Shown: positions 25,430-33,495 of the stretch, piece after piece
Position numbering within the stretch: the first letter of the stretch is position 1
Layout: every line of letters starts with the position of its first letter
Origin: Blastococcus capsensis
GTDB taxonomy: Bacteria > Actinomycetota > Actinomycetes > Mycobacteriales > Geodermatophilaceae
Length of the DNA stretch: 64,000 nt
Direction of reading: 5' to 3'
Assembly (NCBI RefSeq): GCF_030165005.1
Contig: NZ_JASNNW010000001.1
Coordinates: forward strand, 124,001-188,000
Program-made: the position numbers and the translations under genes
The notes under the pieces: generated by a model
Database searches by the model: none
Seen by the model: only the letters and a program-made list of their open reading frames with translations
What the model was told of the DNA's origin: nothing

Positions 25430-26839
25430 TCAGCCCGCCGCAGACACCACGAACGGGACCTCGACGACGAGGTTGTCCGGCGTGAGCGCGGTCATCGGTT
25501 GCGGTTCGCCGTCCTCGCCCAGCGACGCGTACGGGGTGACGGCCAGCGTGTCGCCGTCGACCCGGGCCAGGAGCAGGTGTGACTGCGCTGCCCAGGCGAC
25601 GGTGTGTGCGGCCTCGAAGTCCTCCGGGGGTTGCTCGCGGACCTTGCCGCCGGCACCGGTGAGGAAGTAGTCGATGCCGTCGACCCGGGACAGCTGGAAG
25701 TTGTGCTCGTGCCCGGCGAAGGCCGCGTGCACCCCGGAGCGGCGGAACAGCGGCACGAGTTTCTCGATCATCTTCTCGGTGTTCGGGTGGTGCGGCCCGG
25801 CGCAGTACGTCGGGTGGTGGCTGAAGGGGAAGCGCCAGGTCGGCCCCCCGGGGTCGTCGGCCGGGAACGCACGGTCGAGGAAGTCCCGGTGCTTCGGGCT
25901 CTCGAAGAAGTGCTCGCTCGGCAGGGGATCGGCCAGCGAGGTGTCCACGCAGACGAACTCGACGTCCGCGCCGAACCCGAAGCGGTAGAACATGCCCGGG
26001 TCTGCCGAGGCCCGCTCCCCCGCGGCCTCCGGGCTGAACCGCAGATCGGTCAGGAAGTTGTCGCGCATCTGCTCACGGTCGTCGGCGGCCTCGGTGTCGC
26101 TGGTGTCGTGGTTGCCGACCGCCGGGTAGAAGGGCACGCGGGCCAGCGCGTAGCGGTAGGGCTGGTAGAAGCTGGAGTACCAGTCGTCGTCCTCACCGCC
26201 GGTCTCACCGCGCGCCCGGCCGGCCTGTGCGCGGTAGACGTTGTCACCGGTGCCGACCACCAGCCGGATCCCCGGCTCGTCGACCAGCCGGTCGAGCACC
26301 TGGGCCACGCGCTGCTGCCGGCGACCGCCCTCGGCATCCACGACCACGCCGACCCCGTAGTCGCCCAGCACGGCGAAGTCCACGGGCGCCGGGACCCCCG
26401 GATCGGGATGGGTGCGGAACCGCAGGTCGTAGGACCGCCCCGCGGGGCGCAGGTCGAGCCCACCTCGGGGCACCGGGCCCCAGTCCCAGCGCTCGCCGGC
26501 TGCCCACGGACGCCCGTCGACGAGGATCCGGTAGCGGTAGGCGGTGTCGGGCCGCAGCCCCTCCACCCACGTGTGGTTGACCTCGGTGCTCCGGGCGGAG
26601 GCGACGACGTCCCCCGCTGCGTCGATCACCTCGACGACGGCCTCCCCGTACGGCGCCGAGCGCGCGCCGATGCTGTCCACCCGGCCCGGGTCCACCTCGG
26701 CGAGGCGCTCCTCCTCGACGACCCGCCAACGGCCGGCCGCGTCGTCCCGTCGAAACCAGAAGCCGCCCCAGGCGACGAGTGCTCGCTCAGGGCCGACGTC
26801 GACCAGGTGGACGAAGGGCTCGAATCGGGTCTCCGGCAT
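25430..26839 (-). CDS. Metallophosphoesterase, purple acid phosphatase-like
   Basis: This 469-residue protein has an N-terminal beta-rich domain (about 1-145, ending LRPDTAYRYRILVDGR, fibronectin-like). A calcineurin-type phosphoesterase domain follows, with metal ligands in VLGDYG, VVGTGDNVY, AVGNHDT, FSHHPTYC and GHEHNFQ. No signal peptide is visible, so it appears cytoplasmic, unlike most purple acid phosphatases. Substrate is unknown. It stands alone between the VapBC relic and a set of gene fragments. Confidence 0.85.
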   Translation of the reverse strand: MPETRFEPFVHLVDVGPERALVAWGGFWFRRDDAAGRWRVVEEERLAEVDPGRVDSIGARSAPYGEAVVEVIDAAGDVVASARSTEVNHTWVEGLRPDTAYRYRILVDGRPWAAGERWDWGPVPRGGLDLRPAGRSYDLRFRTHPDPGVPAPVDFAVLGDYGVGVVVDAEGGRRQQRVAQVLDRLVDEPGIRLVVGTGDNVYRAQAGRARGETGGEDDDWYSSFYQPYRYALARVPFYPAVGNHDTSDTEAADDREQMRDNFLTDLRFSPEAAGERASADPGMFYRFGFGADVEFVCVDTSLADPLPSEHFFESPKHRDFLDRAFPADDPGGPTWRFPFSHHPTYCAGPHHPNTEKMIEKLVPLFRRSGVHAAFAGHEHNFQLSRVDGIDYFLTGAGGKVREQPPEDFEAAHTVAWAAQSHLLLARVDGDTLAVTPYASLGEDGEPQPMTALTPDNLVVEVPFVVSAAG

Positions 26840-26874
26840 GGCCGGGCCCCTACCCGCCCGGCCGCCGGATCATC

Positions 26875-27187
26875 ACGCTCCCCTGCCGGTGCGGCGTGCG
26901 CGCACCCCTTCAGCTGCTCCGCAGCCCAGGTGAGGACGGCGAGCAGCCGCCGGTTGTCGTGCGAGCTGGGCGGCAGCCCCAGCTCGGCGAAGACCGCGGC
27001 GATGTGGGTCTCGACGGTCTTGGCGCTCAGTACAGCTCCACGCCGATGCGCTGGTTGGACCGTCCTTCGGCCATGAGCCGCAGGACGTCGCGTTCGCGGG
27101 CGGTCAGCTGGTCCACGGCCGTGCTGGTCCGCTGCCGCCCGAGCAGCCGCCGCACGATGTCGGAGTCGACGACCGACTCGCCGGCTC
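26875..27187 (-). pseudogene. Frameshifted LuxR-type response regulator C-terminus
   Basis: One minus-strand frame gives DQLTARERDVLRLMAEGRSN and then IGVELY followed by a stop. A second frame resumes at LSAKTVETHIAAVFAELGLP. Together these make the LuxR/NarL helix-turn-helix with one frame change near 27030. The receiver domain is missing. It is a decayed remnant of a two-component regulator. Confidence 0.65.
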
Positions 27188-27202
27188 ACCACCCCCGTTC
27201 TC

Positions 27203-27450
27203 CTGGACGGCCCGGTCATGTCCCACGACATGGCGCCCGAGTGGTCCCCGGACGGGCAGGTGATCGCCTTCAGCCTCCGACCGCGGGGCGGTCGAGACGG
27301 AGATCTGGCGGATCGACGCCGACGGGACGGAACTGCGCCGGACGGCGCGCGGATCCTGTTCAGCAGCACGCGCGGCGGGGGTGCGCACGACCTCTGGACG
27401 ATGGACGCGGACGGCGGGGACGTGCGGGCCCTCGGTGGCGAACCGGGCCG
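27203..27450 (+). pseudogene. TolB-like beta-propeller fragment
   Basis: The plus strand encodes APEWSPDGQVIAFS, then in another frame EIWRIDADGTELRR, then GARILFSSTRGGGAHDLWTM and DADGGDVR. These are blades of a TolB/WD40-like propeller broken by at least one frameshift. No start, signal peptide or complete domain remains. Confidence 0.55.
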
Positions 27451-27539
27451 CCGCCACCCTTGTTCGAAAGCAGTTCGGAGGGCCGTCGTCGACGCGTCGA
27501 GCGACCGGCTCAGCGCCGGGAACGCCACGTCCCGCCGGC

Positions 27540-27660
27540 CGAGCTGCACCACCACGGACACCGCATCTCCGCCTCATGGGTGTGCGACGTCTGCGGCGAG
27601 CCGGTGCGGCGCGGGACCGAACGCCGCGTCCCCGACAACCGGGAGCCGGGGCACGGACCG
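27540..27660 (+). pseudogene. Fragment with a CxxC tail, possibly from a winged-helix regulator
   Basis: A plus-strand frame reads ELHHHGHRISASWVCDVCGE and continues PVRRGTERR. The CxxC and the surrounding residues recall the C-terminus of some actinobacterial winged-helix regulators, but I am not certain. It has no start or upstream domain. With the two preceding fragments it makes an 0.8-kb stretch of debris. Confidence 0.3.
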
Positions 27661-27683
27661 CTCCCCCCGCTGACCCCGGCCGG

Positions 27684-28613
27684 TCAGGCGGGTGCCACCT
27701 GCAGCGGGATCCCGGTCTCCCGCTCGGACACCTCCCACAGGACGTCGATGTGCTCCTGCAGGTCGAGCCGGCGCAGGACCGGCCGCCGCACCGGCGGCCC
27801 GTGCGAGCCGTACCGCGGGGCGTAGAGCTCCCCGCCGCGGGCGCGCGGATCGGTCGCCGCCCGCAGCTGCGGCCGCGCACCCTCGAACGGTGTCATCCCC
27901 GACCGCGCCGTCAGCGCCTCGAAGAACGCCCCCACCCAGCCGGCGCCGCCCTCTCGCACCGACCGCGCCTGCAGGTCGGTGTTCGACAGCCCCGGGTGCG
28001 CGACGAGGGAGGCTGCGGGGACACCGGCGCGCGAGAACTGCTGCTGCAACCCCAGCCCGAAGTGCAGGTTGGCCATCTTCGCCCGCGCGTACGACGCCCA
28101 CGCTCCGTAGTTCCGCGTCATGTGCGGGTCGTCCGGGTCCAGCCGCCCGGCCCGGTGGCGTGCGGTGCTGGTCACCGTCACCACCCGCGCCGAAGGGCTG
28201 CGCACCAGCGCCGGCAGCAGGTGCGCGGTGAACGCCCAGTGCCCCAGGTGGTTGACCCCGAACTGCATCTCGAAGCCGTCGACCGTCGTCCGCTGCGGCA
28301 TCGCCATCACCCCGGCGTTGTTCACCAGCAGATCCACCCGCTCGTGCGCACCGAGGATCTGCGACGCGGCGGCCTTCACCACGGACAGGTCACCGAGATC
28401 CAGCGGAACCACCTCCAGCGACGCGGCCGGATACCGCTCGGCCATGCGCGCCACCGCCGCCGTCGTCCTGCCCGGATCCCGGGCAGCCACCACCACGTGC
28501 GCGCCGGCACCGGCCAGCGCGAGCGCCGTCTGGAAGCCGAGACCGCCGTTGCCGCCGGTCACCACCGCCGTGCGCCCGCTCAGGTCGGGGATGTCCTTCT
28601 CGGTCCAGGCCAT
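27684..28613 (-). CDS. Short-chain dehydrogenase/reductase
   Basis: The protein of about 309 residues is a classical SDR of the retinol-dehydrogenase-like group. It has the NAD(P) motif TGGNGGLG at about 18-25, a DL at the adenine site, NNAGVM near 98, a catalytic Ser in VTVTSTA, and YARAKMAN (YxxxK). The ATG at 28613 is preceded by GAGGGGA. The longer frame to 28709 lacks homology. The substrate is unknown. It lies upstream of no obvious partner. Confidence 0.88.
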   Translation of the reverse strand: MAWTEKDIPDLSGRTAVVTGGNGGLGFQTALALAGAGAHVVVAARDPGRTTAAVARMAERYPAASLEVVPLDLGDLSVVKAAASQILGAHERVDLLVNNAGVMAMPQRTTVDGFEMQFGVNHLGHWAFTAHLLPALVRSPSARVVTVTSTARHRAGRLDPDDPHMTRNYGAWASYARAKMANLHFGLGLQQQFSRAGVPAASLVAHPGLSNTDLQARSVREGGAGWVGAFFEALTARSGMTPFEGARPQLRAATDPRARGGELYAPRYGSHGPPVRRPVLRRLDLQEHIDVLWEVSERETGIPLQVAPA

Positions 28614-28712
28614 GCGTGCGTCGTCCCCTCTCCGTTGCCCGCCAACATCGATTGCGCGCCCATGGTGGTCATCCGGATGGATGACCACCATCCGCGCGCA
28701 CTGGCGCACGCC

Positions 28713-29267
28713 TCAGGGCAGCCGGCCGATGGCCTTCAGCTCCACCGCGGTGAGGACCTCCCACCGGATCGCCGAGCTGCCCGGCCGGACCAGGCGCCAG
28801 TAGCGGTCGAACCGCCGCCGGGTCTCGGCGTCGGTCGACATCACCCGGGTCTCCGAGCTCAGCTCCGTCCCGCCGCCCTGTGGGGTCAGCCGGAAATCCA
28901 TCGCGGCCTTCACCCAGCCCCGCTGCGTGAACGAGCGGAGCTGCTCGGCGTCCAGGACCGGTCCGTCCGCACCACCCGACAGCCGCCAGGCCTGCAGCGC
29001 GCCCCCGAACACCACCGCCGACGGCGCCTGGGAGCCCAGCAGCGGCACCGGCAGCGCGTCGAGGAACGGCCGGTCGTGCAGCTGGCCGAACCCGCGCCCG
29101 GAGAGCACCACGGGCAGGAACCGCGCCGCCGAGAGCGTCAGCGTCACCGGCAGTTCGGACAGCCGGACGGCGTGCAGCGCCGCCCACACCACCGACGGCG
29201 GCGCGGCGATCCACCGTGACTGCCGGGTGACGCGCTCCGGCCGCGGGAGGACGGCGTCGAGCTCCAT
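28713..29267 (-). CDS. Hypothetical SRPBCC-like protein
   Basis: This 184-residue protein has an SRPBCC-like pattern (SRWIAAPPSVVWAALHAVRL at residues 16-35; FRLTPQGGGTELSSETRV near 130, and RFDRYWRLVRPGSSAIRWEV at the end). The fold binds hydrophobic ligands, but I do not know a specific function. Its start overlaps the stop of the upstream serine hydrolase (TGATG), so the two are coupled. Confidence 0.7.
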   Translation of the reverse strand: MELDAVLPRPERVTRQSRWIAAPPSVVWAALHAVRLSELPVTLTLSAARFLPVVLSGRGFGQLHDRPFLDALPVPLLGSQAPSAVVFGGALQAWRLSGGADGPVLDAEQLRSFTQRGWVKAAMDFRLTPQGGGTELSSETRVMSTDAETRRRFDRYWRLVRPGSSAIRWEVLTAVELKAIGRLP

Positions 29268-30400
29268 CAGCCCAGCGCGTCGTAGACGGCGCGGACGTAC
29301 GCCTCGCTGCGCGGCGACCCGATCAGCCCGCTGCCCATCTTGTTCATCATGTAGCTGATCGTCAGCCGCCGGTCGAGGTCCATGACCACCAGCGAGCCGC
29401 CCCAGCCACCCCAGAAGAAGGTCCGCCCCTCGGGCACGTACGGCACCGTCGGCGAGCCGAGGCAGAAGCCCGTCCCCCAGCGGAACGGCGCACCCAGCAC
29501 CAGGTCGATCCCGTCGGCCTGTGGCTCCAGCACCTTCTCCACCGTCTGCGGCGACAGCAGCCGGACGTCGCCGGCCTCGCCACCCAGCGACAACGTGCGC
29601 AGCACCCGCATGACACCGCGGGCGTTGGAGTGCCCGTTGAGCGCGCCGAGGTCCGCCGCCCGCCACTCCGGGGAGTTCGCCGCCTTCGCCGACGCCGTCG
29701 GCCCGGTGAAGGTCTTCACGCTCACCGACTCCGGGTCCAGCGTGCGGGGGTCGACGTCGGGGCGCGGCGGCGCGAGCACCGGCGCGATGCGGGACACCTC
29801 CGACTCCCGCGCCCCGATCTGGAAGTCCGCGCCCAGCGGGTCGGCGATCCGGTCGGCCACGAACCGCTTGAAGGTCAGCCCGGTGATCCGCCGGATCACC
29901 TCGCCGACGAGATGCCCCTGGTTGTTCGCGTGGTAGCCCGAGGCCGTCCCCGGCTCCCACCACGGGCGCTGCTGCGCCAGCCGCTCGGTGGCCGAGGGCC
30001 AGTCGTACATGTCGCGGATCGAGAACGGCTGCTCCCAGCCGGAGACGCCGGACGTGTGCGACAGCAGGTGCCGCACCCGCACGTCCTTCTTGCCCTTCGC
30101 GCAGAACTCGGGCCAGTAGTCGCCCACCGGCGCGTCGAGGTCCAGCTCGCCCCGCTCGACCAGCACGAGCGCCGCCAGCGCGACCACGCACTTCGTCGTC
30201 GACCAGACGTTGACGATCGTGTGCTCCGACCACGGCTGGGTGCGTGCCTCGTCCCGGTAGCCGCCCCACAGGTCGACGACGGTCTCCCCGTCCAGGTCGA
30301 CGGCGACCGAGGCGCCCAGCTCGTCGCCGTCCAGCTGCTGCGCCAGCGCCTCCCGCACCCCGGCGAAACGCTCGTCGCACCGCCCGTGGACCTCGGCCAT
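29267..30400 (-). CDS. Beta-lactamase-fold serine hydrolase/esterase
   Basis: The 377-residue protein belongs to the class C beta-lactamase/EstB esterase family. The nucleophile is in STTK (SxxK) near residue 67 and the Tyr in YHANN (YxN) near 165; a WGGWGG segment near the C-terminus takes the place of the KTG motif. No signal peptide is visible, so a cytoplasmic esterase is more likely than antibiotic resistance. It is the first gene of a two-gene unit with the SRPBCC-like protein. Confidence 0.88.
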   Translation of the reverse strand: MAEVHGRCDERFAGVREALAQQLDGDELGASVAVDLDGETVVDLWGGYRDEARTQPWSEHTIVNVWSTTKCVVALAALVLVERGELDLDAPVGDYWPEFCAKGKKDVRVRHLLSHTSGVSGWEQPFSIRDMYDWPSATERLAQQRPWWEPGTASGYHANNQGHLVGEVIRRITGLTFKRFVADRIADPLGADFQIGARESEVSRIAPVLAPPRPDVDPRTLDPESVSVKTFTGPTASAKAANSPEWRAADLGALNGHSNARGVMRVLRTLSLGGEAGDVRLLSPQTVEKVLEPQADGIDLVLGAPFRWGTGFCLGSPTVPYVPEGRTFFWGGWGGSLVVMDLDRRLTISYMMNKMGSGLIGSPRSEAYVRAVYDALG

Positions 30401-30550
30401 CAGCCCCCCTCGCTCCGGGCACGGCGTCGTCGGCGCGCCTCCCCGTGATCACATCACGGCCGCAGGCCCGACGCAGGACCATCGGTCCCGCACGGCAGGA
30501 TGGCCCGCCGACGGGGTGCCGCGGCGGCACCCCGGGAGACGGAGACCACG

Positions 30551-30898
30551 GTGGGCTTCCTCGATCGGCTGCTCGGACGGCGGGGGGACGACGCACCCCA
30601 GATCCCCGGCATGGTGCCCGGCCGGAGGCGCCGCCGGCCCGTGACGACGGAGCCCGCGCCTCGACCCGCATCTCGCCCCCCCGAGCCCGATCCGGTCGTG
30701 CGCACGGCCATGCACCAGGCCGTGCACGACGACGCCTGGCTGTACGAGCTGCCGGACGGCAACTTCCTCGGCCCCGGGTTGAGCCTGCCGGTCGGCGGCC
30801 CGTACGACCCCCAGGCCTGCTCTGCGGTCCTGCTGGGGTTCGCGGCGCTCGTGCCGACCGAGCGCGGCGCGAGCACCCCGGCCGACCGCTGGCCCTGA
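30551..30898 (+). CDS. Hypothetical protein
   Basis: The product of about 115 residues starts at a GTG with GGAG upstream (MGFLDRLLGRRGDDAPQIPG). A basic, Pro-rich linker leads to a short conserved-looking C-terminal part (HDDAWLYELPDGNFLGPGLS and DPQACSAVLLGFAALVP). I do not recognise it. A longer start at 30500 is possible. Confidence 0.55.
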   Translation: MGFLDRLLGRRGDDAPQIPGMVPGRRRRRPVTTEPAPRPASRPPEPDPVVRTAMHQAVHDDAWLYELPDGNFLGPGLSLPVGGPYDPQACSAVLLGFAALVPTERGASTPADRWP

Positions 30899-30948
30899 CC
30901 GGCACCACCGTGGGGTGAGACCGCTCCAGTACCTGCCCTGGCCGGCCG

Positions 30949-32211
30949 ATGAACGCGGAAACGGGCACGGCGGAGGAGAAGCACGTGGGCAGAGAACGCT
31001 CGGCAGCCGAGCAGCAGGTCGCCGAGCTGCTGCACACCGCGCGGAAGTCCCTGCGGCTCAGCGTCGCCTTCCTGAGCCGGCTCGACGGCACGACCCAGCA
31101 CCTGGAGGTCGTCGACACCTCGGTGCCGTTCCTCTATCAGGAGGGCTACCAGCAACGCCAGGAAGACACCCTCTGCCAGGCGGTCCTGGACGAGAAGCTG
31201 CCGCAGGTGATCCCGAACCTGAAGGACTTCCCCGAGGCGATGAAGCTGCCGGCGGCCCGCATGCCGCGGCTGCGCAGCTTCGTCTCGGTGCCGGTCACCC
31301 TCAGCGACGGATCCCTCTACGGCACCTTCTGCGCGGCCGGGCTCACCTCGGACAAGGACCTGACCAGGCGCGACAAGGCGCTGATGGACGTGCTGGCCTC
31401 GGCGGCCGCCACGATCATCGAGCCGGAGGTCCGCTCGCAGGAGCGGCGCGTGGAGATCACCGGCCGCCTCGACCCGCTCATCGCCGCCGGTGGCCCCACC
31501 GTCGTTCTCCAGCCGATCGTCGCGCTCGCCACCGGCCGGCGCGTGGGTGCCGAGGCGCTCAGCCGCTTCCCCGGTGACTGGGGCATGCCGCCCGACGTCT
31601 GCTTCGCCGAGGCGCACAGCGTCGGCGCGGGCCACCGGCTGGAGCTGCTGGCGCTGGAGCGCGCCGCCGCCCTGCTCGACCGGGTCGGCGGGTACGTGGC
31701 CATGAACGTCTCGCCCGCCACGCTGCTCACCCCCGAGTGCGGCGTCCTCCTCGGCCGGCTGCCGCTCGAGCGGATACTGCTGGAGCTGTCCGAGCACGAC
31801 CCGGTCGAGGACTACGCGGCGCTGACCGCCGCCCTCGCGCCGCTCCGGGCCGCCGGCCTGCGGCTGGCCATCGACGACGTCGGCGCCGGCTTCTCCTCGC
31901 TGCGGCACATCGTGGTCACCGCCCCCGACGTGATCAAGGTCGACCGGAGCATCGTCGCGGGCCTGGACACCGACCCGGTGCTCGCCAAGCTGGTCGCCTC
32001 CCTGGTCGAGTTCGCGCACGGCTGCGACGTCCAGGTGGTCGCCGAGGGAGTGGAGACCGCCGGGGAGAACGCCGTCCTGCGGGACCTGCGCGTCGACTAC
32101 GGGCAGGGCTGGTACTTCGGCCGGCCCGGACCGCCCGAGGCGCTGGTGGACGTGGCCGCACCGCGCATCCCCGCGCCCCGCCGGGAGGTGTCCGCGGCCG
32201 TCGAGGTCTGA
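30949..32211 (+). CDS. GAF-EAL c-di-GMP phosphodiesterase
   Basis: The 420-residue protein has a GAF domain (about 15-160) followed by an EAL domain that hydrolyses cyclic di-GMP. Catalytic motifs are intact: GAEALSRF (ExLxR), AMNVSP, LLELSEHDP, IDDVGAGFSS (the DDFGTG site), VIKVDRS, VAEGVET and GQGWYFGRP. It lacks membrane helices. It ends seven nt from the convergent PAS-GGDEF gene, so the opposing enzymes for c-di-GMP lie tail to tail. Confidence 0.92.
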   Translation: MNAETGTAEEKHVGRERSAAEQQVAELLHTARKSLRLSVAFLSRLDGTTQHLEVVDTSVPFLYQEGYQQRQEDTLCQAVLDEKLPQVIPNLKDFPEAMKLPAARMPRLRSFVSVPVTLSDGSLYGTFCAAGLTSDKDLTRRDKALMDVLASAAATIIEPEVRSQERRVEITGRLDPLIAAGGPTVVLQPIVALATGRRVGAEALSRFPGDWGMPPDVCFAEAHSVGAGHRLELLALERAAALLDRVGGYVAMNVSPATLLTPECGVLLGRLPLERILLELSEHDPVEDYAALTAALAPLRAAGLRLAIDDVGAGFSSLRHIVVTAPDVIKVDRSIVAGLDTDPVLAKLVASLVEFAHGCDVQVVAEGVETAGENAVLRDLRVDYGQGWYFGRPGPPEALVDVAAPRIPAPRREVSAAVEV

Positions 32212-32218
32212 CCGCGGC

Positions 32219-33124
32219 TCAGTCCCGGGGCGCCCGGCGGCGCTGGGAGCTCTTCGCCCCGTACATCGCACGGTCGGCACGGGCGATGACCTCGTCGGCC
32301 GTCTCGCCGGCGCGACCGACCGTGGCGCCCACGCTGACGCCGATCGTCAGCGGCCCCTCCGGTCCGGGGAACGACATGCCCAGCCGTGCGACGACGCGTG
32401 CGGAGAGCTCGGCCAGCTCGCGCTGGTCACCGGCCACGCAGAGGATGATGAACTCGTCGCCGCCGAACCGGGACACCAGGTGCTCGGGCCCGGCCACCTC
32501 CACCAGGCGGGTGGCCGCCTCGGCGAGCAGCTGGTCGCCCACCCCGTGCCCGAACCGGTCGTTCACCGTCTTGAAGTCGTCCAGGTCGCAGAAGAGCAGC
32601 CCGCAGTCCGACCCGTCGAGCCCGGCACGCAGCGCGTCGAACAACGCCCCCCGGTTGGCGACGCCGGTGAGGACGTCCGTGCGGGTCTGGTGGCGCAGTC
32701 GCGCCTCGCGCGCCCGGTCCTCGGTGACGTCGATGCCCACGCAGGCGACCGCGTAGGGCTGCCCGTCGTCGTCGAAGAGGACGGTGTTGCGCATCGCGAC
32801 CCGCCGGAGATCGCCCCGCGCGTCGATCCAGTCGGCCTCCTGCGCGAAAGCCCTCCCGCTGGCGACCGCGAGGCGGATGGCGTCCTGCGCGTGCGGAACG
32901 TCGTCGGGTACCACCCAGACGTCCCAGAACCGCCGGCCGAGCAGGTCGTCGCCGTCCGCGCCGGTGAACCGCTGCAGGGCCGGATTGCCCAGCAGGATGC
33001 GTCCGTCGCCGTCCACGATGCACAGCAGCGCATCGACCGCCTGGACGAACGTGTGCGCGAGACCGACCTGGTCGTCCGCGGACGCGCGGGCGGCGTGCGG
33101 GGACGAGGCTCCGTGCCCAGCCAC
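32219..33124 (-). CDS. PAS-GGDEF diguanylate cyclase
   Basis: The 301-residue protein has a PAS domain (about 20-140, VQAVDALLCIVDGDGRIL and WDVWVVPDDVPHA) and a GGDEF domain with an intact SRFGGDEF active site. No RxxD inhibitory site stands five residues upstream, so product inhibition may be lacking. The GTG start at 33124 is supported by GGGAGG. It is soluble. It is convergent with the EAL gene. Confidence 0.92.
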   Translation of the reverse strand: MAGHGASSPHAARASADDQVGLAHTFVQAVDALLCIVDGDGRILLGNPALQRFTGADGDDLLGRRFWDVWVVPDDVPHAQDAIRLAVASGRAFAQEADWIDARGDLRRVAMRNTVLFDDDGQPYAVACVGIDVTEDRAREARLRHQTRTDVLTGVANRGALFDALRAGLDGSDCGLLFCDLDDFKTVNDRFGHGVGDQLLAEAATRLVEVAGPEHLVSRFGGDEFIILCVAGDQRELAELSARVVARLGMSFPGPEGPLTIGVSVGATVGRAGETADEVIARADRAMYGAKSSQRRRAPRD

Positions 33125-33297
33125 CTGATCACCCTCCCGGCGGTCGACGGACAAGCGGGTTGCGGACGGGCCCGGCGCCGTCAACGTACGCCGATGTCGC
33201 GGCCCGAGACTCCTTCCATGCTGCCCACGCACCCCCGGGTTCCTAACGTGCATCCGGACCGGCACGCCGAGTGACCAGCGGTTCTGGCCCGGGCGGC

Positions 33298-33375
33298 TCA
33301 GCGGGCGGCGGCCAGGAACGGGGAGTCGGGGTAGCCCTCGGGCCCTGAGGCGTAGAACGCGCGACGATCCAGGGC
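33298..33375 (-). pseudogene. C-terminal peptide of an unknown gene; rest of the gap empty
   Basis: Between the GGDEF and ABC genes (33125-33495) I see no complete gene. One minus-strand frame ends RRAFYASGPEGYPDSPFLAA followed by AR and a stop at 33298-33300. It looks like the tail of a longer protein, but no upstream body is found. It may be chance. Confidence 0.25.
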
Positions 33376-33495
33376 GCGTTGCCCACCACGCCCGGCGCCG
33401 ATGGCGCCGGCATACGCATCGACGCGGTCGTGCGAGCGGGACAACCGCATCTGTGCGCATATCGGCGAAACGGAAGCGGCTCTGGCAGGGGCCGG

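Noticed and set aside
29267-30400. Antibiotic-resistance beta-lactamase
   Set aside because: The SxxK and YxN motifs fit, but there is no signal peptide and the family is dominated by esterases.
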